Under the pieces are notes generated by a model that was given only the letters and a program-made list of their open reading frames with translations, ran no database searches and had not been told where the DNA came from. A stretch of 64,000 bases of DNA from Polynucleobacter sp. AM-25C3 (GTDB taxonomy: Bacteria; Pseudomonadota; Gammaproteobacteria; Burkholderiales; Burkholderiaceae). Where the stretch lies: NCBI RefSeq assembly GCF_018882335.1, contig NZ_JACVOS010000006.1, positions 1 to 64,000 of the forward strand. Direction: 5' to 3'. This document shows positions 1 to 8,756 of this stretch, one piece after another. Position 1 is the first letter of the stretch. Each line of letters opens with the position of its first letter. Made by a program: the position numbers and the translations under genes.

Positions 1-55
1 CGGCTTGTTTGAGGATGGCCATGATTTGGCTATCGGTAAAGCGGGAGGTTTTCAT
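1..55 (-). CDS. IS3-family transposase OrfA, N-terminus only
   Basis: The reverse strand reads ATG at 55-53 followed by MKTSRFTDSQIMAILKQA, which is the typical start of OrfA of IS3-family elements (the helix-turn-helix protein that is joined to the DDE integrase OrfB by frameshifting). An AAAGGAAA Shine-Dalgarno sequence sits a few bases upstream. Only 18 residues are in the window. The family call rests on the characteristic 'SRFTDSQI' start. Whether the transposase is intact cannot be seen. Confidence 0.8.
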   Translation of the reverse strand, partial: MKTSRFTDSQIMAILKQA

Positions 56-102
56 AGAATTTCCTTTAAATCAAACAACTTAGAAATTCTACTTTTAACT
101 CA
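1..102 (-). mobile_element. End of an IS3-family insertion sequence (partial)
   Basis: The left window edge holds the start of a transposase reading off the window. On the minus strand a sequence beginning TGAGTTAAAAGTAGAATTTC at about 102 precedes that gene; IS3-family terminal repeats commonly begin with TGA, so the element probably ends near 102. The other end, the opposite repeat and the target duplication are outside the window, so the boundary is an inference from one side only. Confidence 0.55.
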
Positions 103-373
103 GGTTAAGGGGCGGGGGTATTACCCCTTCAAGCGTAGGAATGAATAATGGTTGATATAACTGTGGTTTGCGTCTTGCTCCATTCCCATATAGCTCCTTG
201 CTAAAACAGTTGCTTGCGTGTCGCAAATCCTTACCCAAATTCAGCTTCATCTGCTCTATGTCTTTTGGGAGCTTGTGATATGGGCGATAGTAGCTTTGGG
301 CAACTACATAATGGGTTATGTGCTTTGCTTGCTCATCTAAATAGCTACGTATGGTATTTGCTGTAATCTGCAT
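95..373 (-). pseudogene. Orphan element protein, probably truncated by the IS
   Basis: An open frame of about 92 codons starts at ATG 373 (an in-frame TTG lies at 394). It is rich in Tyr, His and Lys and includes SYLDEQAKHITHYVVAQSYY near the start and FIPTLEG near the end. The last two codons and the stop fall inside the presumed IS end, so the real protein probably continued further. The general look (basic, with a PxxEG-like stretch) recalls the N-terminal part of replication-initiator-like proteins of integrated elements, but I do not firmly recognise it. No convincing ribosome binding site is visible. AT-rich composition matches the rest of the mobile segment. Confidence 0.4.
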
Positions 374-517
374 ACGTTTATTTATGCGAACCAAATAAAA
401 CCAATATATTTTTAACTAATTATTAGGTTTTTGGTGAGAATTGGTGGCAGATTTAGGTAGGAATTAGAAAAAATCAGCCATAAAGTAAGTATGCCCATTA
501 ACTTATAGGAGAAAACA

Positions 518-961
518 ATGAGCATAGTTACAAACTTGAAGTTAATTACTACAGCTAAATGCACAGCTATTTCACCAATTATGCAACGTCGTAATAAGCT
601 ACTTGCTAAAGTGCAAGAACAGCTTGAATTATGCGAAGCACAGCGTAATCAGCAAACTTATGCACCAAAACGCATAAAAACAGTTACCAATAAAGAAACA
701 GGTGAACGTATGACTGTTGAAACAGTTAAACGTGTTAAGGAATGGTTTTGGATTGCAGAGAATGGCAAGATTAACTTAGCTGTTAAGTATGGCTCTAAAA
801 CATTACCACTTAACAAAAAAGGTGCTAATGCTATCGAATTAACTAATGGCACAGAACTAATTGGCACGTTACATAAGTTGAAAGATGCTGTTGTTGCAGG
901 CGAATTTGACGATGCTATTAGTGAAGTTAGTGATGCTACACGCAAAGCATTTAACAAATAG
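518..961 (+). CDS. DUF6641 family protein
   Basis: This encodes a 147-residue protein with a clear AGGAGA ribosome binding site 7 bases before ATG. It carries the features I associate with DUF6641: an N-terminal 'SPIMQRRNKL' segment, then 'TYAPKRIKTVTNKETGER', a 'VKRVKEWFWIAENGKI' block and a C-terminal acidic helix that ends in a basic tail. Function is unknown; such proteins are typical of phage, plasmid and genomic-island gene sets in Proteobacteria. There is no signal peptide or membrane segment. Codon use is strongly AT-biased, unlike the guaA side of the island boundary, consistent with horizontal acquisition. It probably heads a short transcript with the two small ORFs that follow. Confidence 0.75.
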   Translation: MSIVTNLKLITTAKCTAISPIMQRRNKLLAKVQEQLELCEAQRNQQTYAPKRIKTVTNKETGERMTVETVKRVKEWFWIAENGKINLAVKYGSKTLPLNKKGANAIELTNGTELIGTLHKLKDAVVAGEFDDAISEVSDATRKAFNK

Positions 962-966
962 TGTTG

Positions 967-1006
967 TTTACGTGCCCCAGTGTTTTAAGGATTTGGGGCA
1001 CGTAAA
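967..1006. terminator. Perfect 13-bp inverted repeat after the DUF6641 gene
   Basis: The arms TTTACGTGCCCCA (967-979) and TGGGGCACGTAAA (994-1006) are perfectly complementary around a 14-base loop, starting 5 bases after the DUF6641 stop. No T-run follows, so this is not a textbook intrinsic terminator. It may be a weak terminator, an RNA-stabilising hairpin or a protein-binding site. Confidence 0.55.
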
Positions 1007-1028
1007 TGTAATAAAACTAAATATTGTT

Positions 1029-1172
1029 ATGAAACGATATAAGGCTATAGTTAATGCAAGTGGGATGTGGGTTGAGACTATCTTGTATGCACAGAATCAA
1101 GCACAAGCATATAAATTATTCCAAACAATATTTGGAAGTAGCAATGTGCCACATCAGCCAACGCAACTGTGA
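1029..1172 (+). CDS. Small element-borne protein (47 aa)
   Basis: A 47-residue frame from ATG 1029 reads MKRYKAIVNASGMWVETILY followed by AQNQAQAYKLFQTIFGSSNV and a short tail. The pattern, a short beta strand pair (KAIVNASGMWVETILY) followed by an amphipathic helix rich in Ala and Gln, resembles small proteins that often accompany DUF6641 genes in integrative elements. No strong ribosome binding site is seen. The next ORF begins 4 bases after its stop, consistent with co-translation. Function unknown. Confidence 0.55.
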   Translation: MKRYKAIVNASGMWVETILYAQNQAQAYKLFQTIFGSSNVPHQPTQL

Positions 1173-1176
1173 TGAT

Positions 1177-1338
1177 ATGAAAATAGAAGAAGTAATTAAA
1201 CCACCTACTCCACAACAACAACGCATTAAATCTTTACAGCTACAGAAGGATAATGTAGCTAAACAGCTTAAAGCAGAGCGTGATAGGCAGAAGATCGCTA
1301 AGGCACAGCAAACTATTAATAGTGTTAAGTTGGGATAA
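1177..1338 (+). CDS. Small charged coiled-coil protein (53 aa)
   Basis: This frame starts at ATG 1177 and gives 53 residues. It has a Pro-rich start (IKPPTPQQQRIKSLQLQKDN) followed by a basic helix with many Lys, Arg and Gln (AKQLKAERDRQKIAKAQQ). Small Lys/Gln-rich helical proteins of this kind occur in phage and island cargo; I cannot assign a function. Its final 14 bases overlap, tail to tail, the end of the convergent integrase gene, so the two transcripts would be antisense to each other there. Confidence 0.55.
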   Translation: MKIEEVIKPPTPQQQRIKSLQLQKDNVAKQLKAERDRQKIAKAQQTINSVKLG

Positions 1339-2608
1339 GCAAACCATCTTTAATTGTGTAACCTGCAAATGCATTAGCAATTAGCTTAGCGTCTGTAGTG
1401 TGATAGTAAGTATTTTCTATTTGTGTAGTGCTTGTTCCAGCTATTTCACCAACTGAAGTTGGGACTAATCCACTATTCACTTTTTGCGTTATGTAATAGT
1501 GCCTAAAACTGTATGGAACAATATTACGCTTTTCTAAGTTATCAATTTCTGCTAATTTCATTACCTTATCGAAGTGATAAGCAATTGCACGATTACTAAT
1601 AGCTTTGTCGCCGTTAGGACTAAAAATTATTGTATTGCCAAATTTTTTCTGTAGTTCTTTAGGTTTTGATTTTTGATAAGCTGTGATACGTGGATATTGC
1701 AAATTAAATAGTTCTGCAAAGTAGCCAATATCTTTTTCTACAATTCTGCGTGTCTTATTAACTTTGCTTATTTCAGCTCTAACAGTTAGCTTAACTAAAC
1801 CATAATCTTCATTAGCAACCTTATGCTCAAACTCTTCGTAATCTCTCCATTCCAACTGCGTTTGCTCTCCTCTACGCAATCCAAACATTAAGCTAATTAC
1901 CAAGTAGTAACCAGTTATAGCCTTAACTAAATTTCCAGTTTCATTAATTTTCTGTAATGCTTCTGCAATGTATGTGTCCAATACATTACGTATATCCTTA
2001 ACTTCGTCATCCGTAAAACTATTACGTCTTAAACTTTCATCACCTCCATCAGCACGTTTAAGTTTTGTAAATTCAAACCCATTAATGTTTGTTTGTTGAT
2101 GCTTATAAAGCCACTTCATCATTGCATTAATAGTGCTTTGTTCATTTTCTACAGTTGTGTGACTTATTGATTGTTTCTTTCCTATTCCTGCTTGTCTTGC
2201 ACTAAAGTAATCTTCACAAGCATTAATACCTAACTCTTTTAACTTAGTATCTCGCTTAATATAATTAAGCCAATGCTCTAAGTGCGTCTTAATTGTGCTA
2301 AATCTTCCTTTAGTAATGTTTATACCAATATGCTTTTGTCGTTGTTCTAAATACATAGCAACGCCATCTTTAGCTGTCTTACTAAAGTGTGGAACTCCTG
2401 CATATTCTTTAGCTTTATGCTCGTAGTAGTGCTTTTTAACTTCTTCTTTAGCTGTGTTCAAGTTAGTTGTGTTTAAGCTCAAACGCACATACTTACGTTC
2501 TTTAGCTAACCATAACCTATAGTGCCAATACTCTCCACGCTTGTAAATAACAGCGTCTTCAAATACAGCAATCTCTGTTCCGTTAGTCTTAACTTTTTTA
2601 GTTGGCAT
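1325..2608 (-). CDS. Tyrosine recombinase (site-specific integrase)
   Basis: This is a 427-residue phage-type integrase. The N-terminal half (about 1-190) contains arm-binding and core-binding SAM-like regions. The C-terminal catalytic domain shows the first Arg in 'MFGLRRGEQTQLEW' (about residue 245), the HxxR-type box as 'YSFRHYYIT' (about 370) and the nucleophile Tyr in 'ENTYYHTT' (about 403). It would catalyse integration and excision of the element it sits on. The gene starts 160 bases from the 3' end of guaA and reads away from it, the usual placement of an integrase next to its attachment site. AT-rich codons mark it as part of the transferred segment. It appears full length with no frameshift. 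Confidence 0.9.
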   Translation of the reverse strand: MPTKKVKTNGTEIAVFEDAVIYKRGEYWHYRLWLAKERKYVRLSLNTTNLNTAKEEVKKHYYEHKAKEYAGVPHFSKTAKDGVAMYLEQRQKHIGINITKGRFSTIKTHLEHWLNYIKRDTKLKELGINACEDYFSARQAGIGKKQSISHTTVENEQSTINAMMKWLYKHQQTNINGFEFTKLKRADGGDESLRRNSFTDDEVKDIRNVLDTYIAEALQKINETGNLVKAITGYYLVISLMFGLRRGEQTQLEWRDYEEFEHKVANEDYGLVKLTVRAEISKVNKTRRIVEKDIGYFAELFNLQYPRITAYQKSKPKELQKKFGNTIIFSPNGDKAISNRAIAYHFDKVMKLAEIDNLEKRNIVPYSFRHYYITQKVNSGLVPTSVGEIAGTSTTQIENTYYHTTDAKLIANAFAGYTIKDGLLIPT

Positions 2609-2647
2609 TTAATTTATGTTTAGCTGTCTATTTTCATAGCTACAAAG

Positions 2648-2730
2648 TTGTGTAACTATTTCAACAACTGTAAATTAAATTGCTAAGGAATACAACGACT
2701 TATTGTTTTGTGTGAAACTTTTGTGTAACT
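2648..2730. repeat. Direct repeats TTGTGTAACT, candidate integrase arm sites
   Basis: The 10-mer TTGTGTAACT occurs at 2648-2657 and 2721-2730, with a near copy TTGTGTGAAACT at about 2708-2719. All lie between the integrase start and guaA. Short directed repeats beside an attachment site are expected for arm-type binding sites of tyrosine recombinases. Repeat presence is seen directly; the role is inferred. Confidence 0.45.
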
Positions 2731-2759
2731 CGTAAATCCATATAAATCAAGGACTTACA

Positions 2760-2800
2760 AGCGTGTTTTCACTCCCACTCAATAGTTGCCGGAGGTTTTC
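2760..2800. other. Putative attachment site at the 3' end of guaA
   Basis: The mobile segment abuts the last codons of guaA (the conserved [10 protein letters not shown]-terminus). The 3' end of guaA is a well-known target of integrases of genomic islands and integrative elements. The reading frame and stop are intact, as expected when the element carries a copy of the gene end. I see no second copy of this sequence in 1-2760, so the distal junction should lie to the left of the window. Confidence 0.6.
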
Positions 2801-4376
2801 CGCTGATGTCATAGACCACGCGATTGATACCGCGCACTTCATTAATGATGCGATTCGATACCTTGCCGAGTAATTCATGTGGCAAATGGGCCCAGTGCGC
2901 AGTCATAAAATCCTGCGTTTGAACCGCTCTCAAGGCGACAACATATTCATAGGTCCTACCATCGCCCATCACACCAACAGACTTGACTGGCAAGAATACG
3001 GCAAAGGCCTGGCTAGTGAGGTCATACCAAGATTTTTGACTGGCTTCATCAATCGTGTTGCGTAGCTCTTCAATGAAGATGGCATCAGCACGTTGTAAAA
3101 GACTAGCGAATTCGGCTTTAACCTCACCCAAGATGCGAACACCAAGACCGGGTCCTGGGAACGGATGGCGATATACCATCTCACGTGGTAACCCCAAGGC
3201 AACGCCAAGTTCACGCACTTCATCTTTAAACAGCTCACGCAAGGGCTCAAGTAGCTTGAGATGCATATCTTCAGGCAAACCACCCACGTTATGGTGACTC
3301 TTAATCGTATGCGCGCCCTTTTTACCTTTACCAGCAGACTCGATTACGTCTGGATAAATAGTGCCCTGAGCAAGCCACTTGGCATTCTCAATCTTGCCTG
3401 ACTCAGTCTGGAAAATCTCAACGAATTCTTTACCAATAATTTTGCGTTTGGCTTCTGGATCAGCAACTCCTGCTAGCTCAGACATAAACTTTTGAGCAGC
3501 ATCCACACGAATGACTTTGACACCCAGGTTGCGTGCAAACATTTCCATCACCATGTCGCCTTCGTTCAAACGAAGTAAACCATGATCCACAAAAACGCAG
3601 GTAAGTTGATCGCCAATCGCACGATGAATTAATGCTGCGGCAACACTAGAGTCAACGCCACCCGATAAACCAAGGATGACCTCTTCATCGCCGACTAGCT
3701 TGCGAATATTTTCGACAGCCTCACTAATGTAATCACCCATGACCCAGTCTGGTTTGCAAGCGCAGATCTCGTGCACAAAGCGGCCTATGATGGCCTCGCC
3801 TTGTATGGTGTGGGTTACTTCAGGATGGAACTGAAATGCATAGAACTGACGCTCTTCATCAGCCATACCCGCAATCGGGCAAGACTCCGTTGAAGCCATC
3901 ATCTTGAAGGATGGTGGCAGTGTTGTTACTGAATCGCCATGACTCATCCATACTTTCAGAATGCCATGGCCTTCGCTAGTGGAGAAGTCCTGAATGCCTT
4001 TAAGCAAATTAGTATGGCCATGGGCACGCACTTCTGAATAACCAAACTCACGGGCTTTACCCAAGGATTCAGCAGAAGCAACGGCGCCACCCAATTGGGT
4101 TGCCATGGTTTGCATGCCATAGCAAATACCAAGAACAGGAACACCTAATTCAAAAACGATTTGAGGTGCACGAGGACTACCTTCTTCCGTTACAGAGCTT
4201 GGCCCACCAGAAAGAATGATTCCTTTGCCACCCTGCTCTTGAATAAATTTACGAATAAATTCTGGATCGCAATCGTAAGAATGGATTTCAGAATAGACGC
4301 GAGCATCACGCACGCGCCTAGCAATCAATTGGGTGACTTGGGAACCAAAGTCGAGAATCAGTATTTTGTCGTGCAC
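2769..4376 (-). CDS. guaA: GMP synthase (glutamine-hydrolysing)
   Basis: GuaA amidates XMP to GMP using glutamine and ATP, the last step of guanine nucleotide synthesis. The 535-residue length is normal. An N-terminal class I glutamine amidotransferase domain (1-200) has the nucleophile Cys85 in GICYGMQ and the His/Glu pair in FHPEVTH. The ATP pyrophosphatase domain has the P-loop GLSGGVDSS (about 240). The C-terminal dimerisation domain ends in PPATIEWE. The start is GTG at 4376, giving the [13 protein letters not shown] start usual for the family. It lies 49 bases downstream of guaB and is probably co-transcribed with it. Its native downstream terminator has been displaced by the integrated element. 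Confidence 0.97.
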   Translation of the reverse strand: MHDKILILDFGSQVTQLIARRVRDARVYSEIHSYDCDPEFIRKFIQEQGGKGIILSGGPSSVTEEGSPRAPQIVFELGVPVLGICYGMQTMATQLGGAVASAESLGKAREFGYSEVRAHGHTNLLKGIQDFSTSEGHGILKVWMSHGDSVTTLPPSFKMMASTESCPIAGMADEERQFYAFQFHPEVTHTIQGEAIIGRFVHEICACKPDWVMGDYISEAVENIRKLVGDEEVILGLSGGVDSSVAAALIHRAIGDQLTCVFVDHGLLRLNEGDMVMEMFARNLGVKVIRVDAAQKFMSELAGVADPEAKRKIIGKEFVEIFQTESGKIENAKWLAQGTIYPDVIESAGKGKKGAHTIKSHHNVGGLPEDMHLKLLEPLRELFKDEVRELGVALGLPREMVYRHPFPGPGLGVRILGEVKAEFASLLQRADAIFIEELRNTIDEASQKSWYDLTSQAFAVFLPVKSVGVMGDGRTYEYVVALRAVQTQDFMTAHWAHLPHELLGKVSNRIINEVRGINRVVYDISGKPPATIEWE

Positions 4377-4425
4377 GAAAGAATCAGTCTTTAATTCAGC
4401 CTTAATTTCAGCTTTTATTTACTTG

Positions 4426-5898
<1,473 letters not shown>

Positions 5899-5915
5899 CT
5901 AGTCGCAAAAACCGA

Positions 5916-6275
5916 TTATAGCCTCCTAGCCTTTCTTTTAGCTGCGGCAGCCTGGAATTTGGCATCCTGGTTCTGATTCGCCTTCTTTCGTCGCACGGCC
6001 TTGGGGTCTACCAGGAGCGGTGAATACAGCTCCAGGCGATCGCCCTCGTAAATAGGGCTGTCCCAGTCCTTGCGCTTGCCAAAGACGCCAAAACAACCTT
6101 TCCTAGACAGGACTGGGTCATCAGAAGCTATTGCGATTCCAGTCTTTTGAAGGGCTAAACCAACCGTAGGACTCTCATGTGGCGCTAACTCCAATGTGAA
6201 ATGGCTTAACTTTGGCTCACCTTGCCTAGCATCACATATCAGGAGATTCAAGGTGGTCATGGACTTACTGCCCAT
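5916..6275 (-). CDS. rnfH: RnfH family ubiquitin-like protein
   Basis: This small protein (119 aa from ATG 6275; ATG 6260 is an alternative giving MTTLNLLICDARQ) has the beta-grasp fold pattern of the RnfH/UPF0125 family. The conserved segments are VGLALQKTGI, GCFGVFGKRKDWDSPIYEGDR and LELYSPLLVDPKAVRRKKA. The molecular role of RnfH is unsettled; in many Proteobacteria it is linked to ratA, as here. Its 5' end overlaps ratA by 11 bases, indicating translational coupling. A basic tail (AAAKRKARRL) ends the protein. Confidence 0.85.
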   Translation of the reverse strand: MGSKSMTTLNLLICDARQGEPKLSHFTLELAPHESPTVGLALQKTGIAIASDDPVLSRKGCFGVFGKRKDWDSPIYEGDRLELYSPLLVDPKAVRRKKANQNQDAKFQAAAAKRKARRL

Positions 6276-6699
6276 CAAGGTCTTCTGCTCGCTTTACAAA
6301 GCAGTCAACAAAGGTGCCGGCAATATGACCGAACACTGGGCCGATGAGCTTATCTAGAATGGCACTTTTAAACTCCCAGTGGAGCTTAAATTCCACCTTG
6401 CAGGCATCTTCCTTCAGGGGAATGAAGTTCCACTGCCCAGAAAAATGCTTAAAAGGGCCGTCTACAAAGACCATATCGATGGTTTCAGGGCGGTGATTGA
6501 TGTTGCGGGTATGAAAATACTGATTAATACCCTTGAAGTGGATATTGATTTTGGCATCCAAAACAGTCTCGGTTTGCTCAAAAATTTCCACTCCGCCACA
6601 CCAGGGAAGGAACTCTGGGTAGCGCGCAACGTCAGTTACTAAGCCATACATACGTTCGGCTGATTGGCCAATTAAAACGGTCTTGTAGACGTCTGCCAT
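6265..6699 (-). CDS. ratA: RatA family SRPBCC (START-like) protein
   Basis: This 144-residue protein belongs to the COQ10/RatA branch of the SRPBCC lipid-binding superfamily. Visible signatures are VARYPEFLPWCGGVEI near residue 25, the 'INHRPETIDMVFVDGPFKHF' block and the C-terminal helix FVDCFVKRAEDL. In E. coli RatA was reported as a toxin blocking 70S ribosome assembly; homologues in other bacteria are often viewed as ubiquinone-binding COQ10-like proteins, so the role here is open. It starts 26 bases from the divergent smpB gene, a conserved arrangement, and is the promoter-proximal gene of the rnfH-guaB-guaA run. Confidence 0.88.
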   Translation of the reverse strand: MADVYKTVLIGQSAERMYGLVTDVARYPEFLPWCGGVEIFEQTETVLDAKINIHFKGINQYFHTRNINHRPETIDMVFVDGPFKHFSGQWNFIPLKEDACKVEFKLHWEFKSAILDKLIGPVFGHIAGTFVDCFVKRAEDLDGQ

Positions 6700-6725
6700 A
6701 ATCGATCTTGAGAAGCTAAATAAAT

Positions 6726-7178
6726 ATGAGTATCGTCGATAACAAAAAAGCCTTCTTCGATTATTTTATCGAGGAACGGTTCGAGGCAGGGCTGGTTCTG
6801 GAAGGCTGGGAAGTAAAAGCCATCCGCGCCGGTCGAGTGCACGTCAAAGAAGCGTATGTTGTCATCCGTCGGGCGGAGCTATTCCTGATCGGTTGTCACA
6901 TCACCCCCCTTCTCTCAGCGTCCACCCATATCGTGCCAGACAGCACACGTACCCGCAAACTCCTACTCAATGCGATTGAGATTAAAAAACTCATTGGCAA
7001 AGTTGAGCAAAAGGGCTACACCCTAGTTCCCCTCAATTTGCATTTTTCCAAGGGAAATGTGAAGTGTGAGATCGGTCTAGCTCGAGGCAAGAAACAGCAC
7101 GATAAACGCGCAGCAACTAAAGAGCGTGAATGGGAAGTCCAAAAAGGACGAATTGCTAGGGGCGATCTCAACGCCTAA
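6726..7178 (+). CDS. smpB: SsrA-binding protein SmpB
   Basis: SmpB binds tmRNA and delivers it to stalled ribosomes for trans-translation. The 150-residue length is typical. Characteristic segments are [20 protein letters not shown], the '[11 protein letters not shown]' start and the C-terminal [19 protein letters not shown], whose tail reads the empty mRNA channel. The gene is divergent from ratA with a 26-base gap, so both promoters must overlap or lie inside coding sequence. No tmRNA gene was recognised in this window. Confidence 0.97.
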   Translation: MSIVDNKKAFFDYFIEERFEAGLVLEGWEVKAIRAGRVHVKEAYVVIRRAELFLIGCHITPLLSASTHIVPDSTRTRKLLLNAIEIKKLIGKVEQKGYTLVPLNLHFSKGNVKCEIGLARGKKQHDKRAATKEREWEVQKGRIARGDLNA

Positions 7179-7249
7179 TTGGGCAAAACAATCGGTGTAT
7201 GCTGGGACTTGGGGTGAATAGCCCTACAGCAGTCAAAGCTAAGCATTCT

Positions 7250-7266
7250 TGCACCAATTAAGTGCA
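7250..7266. promoter_or_regulatory. NtrC-like dyad upstream of the Anbu operon
   Basis: The 17-mer TGCACCAATTAAGTGCA is a perfect TGCAC-N7-GTGCA dyad and differs by one base from the enterobacterial NtrC consensus TGCACC-N5-GGTGCA. It lies only 4 bases upstream of the sigma-54-like element, closer than usual enhancer sites. It is therefore either a promoter-proximal NtrC site or another regulator's operator. Confidence 0.4.
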
Positions 7267-7269
7267 TTA

Positions 7270-7284
7270 AGGCACCAAGCTGCC
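7270..7284 (+). promoter_or_regulatory. Sigma-54-like promoter (-24/-12)
   Basis: AGGCACCAAGCTGCC matches the sigma-54 pattern TGGCAC-N5-TTGC, with the essential GG (7271-7272) and GC (7282-7283) dinucleotides exactly in register. Transcription would start near 7295, about 35 bases before the ATP-grasp gene. Position and adjacent NtrC-like dyad support it; no experiment does. Confidence 0.45.
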
Positions 7285-7329
7285 TCATCTTCAGATTTCT
7301 TATCCAATCAAAGGCATTAGTTTGTAACT

Positions 7330-8742
7330 ATGAAATTGCCTTTTGACGAAATGCTCGACGCCAGCGGAAAAGCGCGTCCCCATTACCAAGTTTTTCATAA
7401 CTGGCTTAAGCAGCAGAGTGACACCCTCATGGGTCTCAAACGCGCTGAAGCTGACCTCATCTTCCGACGAGTCGGCATTACCTTCGCCGTCTATGGGGAT
7501 GACCTCGGATCCGAGAGAACCATTCCATTCGATCAAGTGCCCCGAATCTTTACCGCCAAAGAATGGGAGCAGCTAGAAGCTGGATTGCGTCAACGGGTTA
7601 AAGCACTCAATCGCTTTCTCTATGACGTCTATCACGAAGAAGAAATTATCAAAGCGGGAATTATCCCTGCCGAGCAAATCTATAACAACGCGCAATACCG
7701 CCCTGAGATGCGCAATGTCAATGTGCCACGAGACATCTACGCTCAAATAGCCGGTATTGATATTGTGCGTGCTGGTGAAGGCGAGTTCTACGTCTTAGAA
7801 GATAACTTGCGCGTACCCTCTGGCGTCTCTTATATGGTTGAAGACCGCAAGATGATGATGCGCCTCTTCCCCGACCTTTTCCAAAAATATCGCGTTGCCC
7901 CAGTTGAGCACTATCCCGATTTTCTGCTGGAGTGCTTGAAGTCAGTTAAACCTGATGATGTTAAAAAACCGAATGTCGTCGTGTTAACCCCGGGCATGTA
8001 CAACTCAGCTTATTTTGAGCACAGCTATCTCGCACAACAAATGGGTGTGGAGTTGGTAGAAGGCAAAGATTTGTTTGTGAAGAACGAGCAAGTATTTATG
8101 CGCACGACTCAAGGGCCTGAACGTGTTGATGTGATTTATCGCCGCGTAGATGATGACTTCTTAGATCCCCTCGCCTTCCGCTCTGATTCAACATTAGGAG
8201 TTGCTGGATTACTCGCTGCACATCGCGCTGGTAACGTCACTTTGGCCAATGCGATTGGTACCGGCATTGCGGATGACAAATCCATCTACCCGTACGTTCC
8301 AGACATGATCGAGTTCTATCTCGGTGAGAAACCCATTCTGAATAACGTACCGACCTACCAGTGCCGCAAGCCGGATGATCTCGCTTACACCTTAGCGAAC
8401 TTAGACAAGCTCGTTGTGAAGTTGACGCATGGTGCCGGTGGCTATGGCATGCTGGTCGGTCCAGCAGCCAGCAAGGCAGAGATTGAGGAATTCCGCGGGC
8501 ATCTGATTGCCAATCCGGATAAATATATTGCCCAACCAACGCTCGCGCTTTCCACCTGCCCAACTTTTGTTGAGTCCGGTGTTGCGCCACGCCATATTGA
8601 TTTGCGTCCTTTTGTGCTCTCAGGCAAGACGATCAAGATGGTTCCAGGTGGACTCACCCGCGTTGCTCTTAAAGAAGGCTCTTTAGTAGTGAACTCCTCT
8701 CAAGGTGGCGGCACTAAAGACACTTGGGTGCTAGAAGAATAA
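7330..8742 (+). CDS. Circularly permuted ATP-grasp type 2 protein
   Basis: This 470-residue protein matches the CP_ATPgrasp_2 (former DUF404/DUF407) family. Conserved segments are YGDDLGSERTIPFDQVPR near the start, 'VLEDNLRVPSGVSYMVEDRK' (about 155-175), 'VKLTHGAGGYGMLVG' (the glycine-rich ATP-binding loop, about 363-377) and 'PRHIDLRPFVLSG'. The family is predicted to form an amide or peptide bond with ATP, but no substrate is established. It is the first gene of a four-gene operon with alpha-E, transglutaminase and Anbu proteins. The ATG has no strong ribosome binding site. The length is normal for the family. Confidence 0.92.
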   Translation: MKLPFDEMLDASGKARPHYQVFHNWLKQQSDTLMGLKRAEADLIFRRVGITFAVYGDDLGSERTIPFDQVPRIFTAKEWEQLEAGLRQRVKALNRFLYDVYHEEEIIKAGIIPAEQIYNNAQYRPEMRNVNVPRDIYAQIAGIDIVRAGEGEFYVLEDNLRVPSGVSYMVEDRKMMMRLFPDLFQKYRVAPVEHYPDFLLECLKSVKPDDVKKPNVVVLTPGMYNSAYFEHSYLAQQMGVELVEGKDLFVKNEQVFMRTTQGPERVDVIYRRVDDDFLDPLAFRSDSTLGVAGLLAAHRAGNVTLANAIGTGIADDKSIYPYVPDMIEFYLGEKPILNNVPTYQCRKPDDLAYTLANLDKLVVKLTHGAGGYGMLVGPAASKAEIEEFRGHLIANPDKYIAQPTLALSTCPTFVESGVAPRHIDLRPFVLSGKTIKMVPGGLTRVALKEGSLVVNSSQGGGTKDTWVLEE

Positions 8743-8756
8743 AGGGATAAGTAAAT

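Noticed and set aside
658-957. Minus-strand ORF of 99 codons within the DUF6641 gene
   Set aside because: It is the reverse shadow of a gene with a good ribosome binding site and recognisable family; its protein is hydrophobic-mixed without any known pattern.
885-1028. Upstream extension of the 47-aa ORF to an earlier ATG
   Set aside because: The extension overlaps the DUF6641 gene and reads through the inverted repeat; ATG 1029 fits the small-protein pattern better.
2969-3283. Minus-strand ORF of 104 codons inside guaA
   Set aside because: It is a frame shadow of guaA with Cys-rich, unstructured content and no start signal.
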